NCBI RefSeq assembly: GCF_900107775.1
Contig: NZ_FNRF01000004.1
Location: 310,001 to 374,000 of the forward strand
Direction of reading: 5' to 3'
Origin: Xylanibacter ruminicola
Lineage (GTDB): Bacteria; Bacteroidota; Bacteroidia; Bacteroidales; Bacteroidaceae
Length of the DNA stretch: 64,000 nucleotides
Part shown: positions 63,202-64,000 of the stretch, piece after piece
How positions within the stretch are numbered: position 1 is the first letter of the stretch
Layout of the letters: each line of letters starts with the position of its first letter
Program-made: the position numbers and the translations under genes
The notes under the pieces: generated by a model
What the model was told of the DNA's origin: nothing
Databases searched by the model: none
Seen by the model: the letters and a program-made list of their open reading frames with translations, nothing else

Positions 63202-63744
63202 TTATGCCTCAGCAGGAGCCTCCTCAGTAGCGGGAGCCTCAGCAGCGGCAGCAGCAGCCTCGGCCTCAGCCTTAGCAGCAGCCTCAGCAGCCTTCTTGTC
63301 AGCTACCTTCTTAGCAATTGCCTCGTTAACAGCCTTCTCAGCCTTCAAAGCGTTAGCAGCAGCGTCCTTCTTAGCCTTAGCCTCAGCCTCAGCGATCTTG
63401 TTCAGACCGTTCTGCTTGTCAGCCTTCCAGGCATCGAACTTCTTCTGGCATGTAGCCTCGTCGAAAGCGCCCTTCTTTACGCCACCCTTCAGGTGCTTCA
63501 TCAGGTAAACGCCCTCACGGCTCAGGATGTTACGTACAGTGTCAGTGGGCTGAGCACCAGTCTCTACCCAGTACAGTGCACGCTCGAAATTCAGGTCTAC
63601 TGTGGCAGGATTGGTGTTAGGGTTGTAAGTACCAATCTTTTCAGTGAAACGACCATCACGTGGTGCACGAGCGTCGGCGATTACGATGCTGTAGAAAGCA
63701 TAACCTTTGCGACCACCGCGCTGCAATCTGATTTTTGTTGCCAT
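63202..63744 (-). CDS. rpsP: 30S ribosomal protein S16 with long acidic/Ala tail
   Basis: 180 residues; the S16 core ([56 protein letters not shown]) fills the first ~85. The rest is a Lys/Ala then Ala/Glu tail, usual in Bacteroidota, roughly doubling the protein. TAATTTTG on the minus strand at 63810-63817 with a CAAA (TTTG) 19 bp upstream at 63837-63840. Codon use is highly biased. Confidence 0.97.
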   Translation of the reverse strand: MATKIRLQRGGRKGYAFYSIVIADARAPRDGRFTEKIGTYNPNTNPATVDLNFERALYWVETGAQPTDTVRNILSREGVYLMKHLKGGVKKGAFDEATCQKKFDAWKADKQNGLNKIAEAEAKAKKDAAANALKAEKAVNEAIAKKVADKKAAEAAAKAEAEAAAAAAEAPATEEAPAEA

Positions 63745-63876
63745 TTTTTAAATCTTTAATTTTTTGTTAATAATTTGAATTTCATGCTCTTAACTCGTAA
63801 AAGCGGGTGCAAAATTACAACTTTTCCGTCAATCCACAAAATATTTTCATCTTTTTTTGTATTTTTGCACTCAGAA

Positions 63877-64000
63877 ATGAGTCAACAAGCATTATCAATA
63901 TTAATTCCAACCTATAATACGGTGTGCGTTAAGCTAGTCGAAGTCCTGTCGCAACAGGCTCAGGCGCTTAACGTTAGCTACGAGATTATCGTATCCGACG
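63877..64000 (+). CDS. Glycosyltransferase family 2, 5' part only
   Basis: The first 41 codons (MSQQALSILIPTYNTVCVKL then ...YEIIVSD) match the GT2 N-terminus; the gene runs out of the window. TATTTTTG at 63860-63867 leaves a leader of under 10 nt. Divergent from rpsP. Confidence 0.85.
   Translation, partial: MSQQALSILIPTYNTVCVKLVEVLSQQAQALNVSYEIIVSD

Overview
The window looks like a chromosomal segment of a Bacteroidales bacterium of the Prevotella type. Four things point there. Many genes are preceded by the Bacteroidota promoter signature (TTTG near -33, about 20 bp, TAnnTTTG near -7). Shine-Dalgarno sites are almost absent. The gene families are typical of the order (BspA-like LRR_5 lipoproteins, smalltalk microprotein, BT4734/VirE-like protein, omp porin of the O/P type, DUF4143 ATPase). 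S16 carries a long Ala/Glu-rich tail. I see no tRNA, rRNA, CRISPR array or transposase.

Layout. 1-3.6 kb: an RND multidrug efflux operon (adaptor and permease, the permease cut by the window edge), divergent from a TPR-type histidine kinase (3.8-5.9 kb). 5.9-17.6 kb is the accessory region. It has an HU-like protein with a smalltalk microprotein, a 198 bp inverted-repeat element with a 38 bp AT palindrome, a membrane-bound TPR/AraC regulator, a small membrane protein, two BspA-like lipoproteins plus a third truncated one, two unknown proteins, and a KilAC-like / unknown / unknown / VirE-like / P5-like lysozyme run. One 32 bp repeat occurs beside HU (twice, inverted) and again between the VirE-like gene and the lysozyme gene.

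17.6-25.4 kb: anaerobic sulfatase maturase, a serine-type sulfatase and a microprotein (one operon), a membrane AraC regulator, an EamA exporter, a patatin and a carboxylesterase. 25.7-32.7 kb: a small secreted protein, then the complete thiamine operon thiS-E-G-C-F-H-(tenI-like)-D under a TPP riboswitch. 32.8-41.8 kb: CDF metal transporter, nitrilase-family amidase, ROK kinase with a GH2 exo-glycosidase, transketolase with ribose-5-phosphate isomerase B, and an MltF-like transglycosylase. 41.9-45.1 kb: hisG-hisD-hisC without hisB.

45.3-53 kb: mostly small single genes (SGNH hydrolase, hotdog thioesterases, NO-linked YgbA family, zinc ribbon, YjbQ, a GNAT-flavin fusion, a DUF4143 ATPase, an acetyltransferase and small membrane proteins). 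53.1-57.5 kb: pyruvate phosphate dikinase and the rRNA methyltransferase RlmD. 57.6-64 kb: an O/P-type porin, then surface-polysaccharide genes (Wzx flippase and four glycosyltransferases, the last cut by the edge) interrupted by rpsP.

As a whole the segment is housekeeping metabolism interleaved with surface functions. The most open biology is in 5.9-17.6 kb, where phage-flavoured DNA-handling proteins of unknown purpose surround a regulator and surface-protein module.
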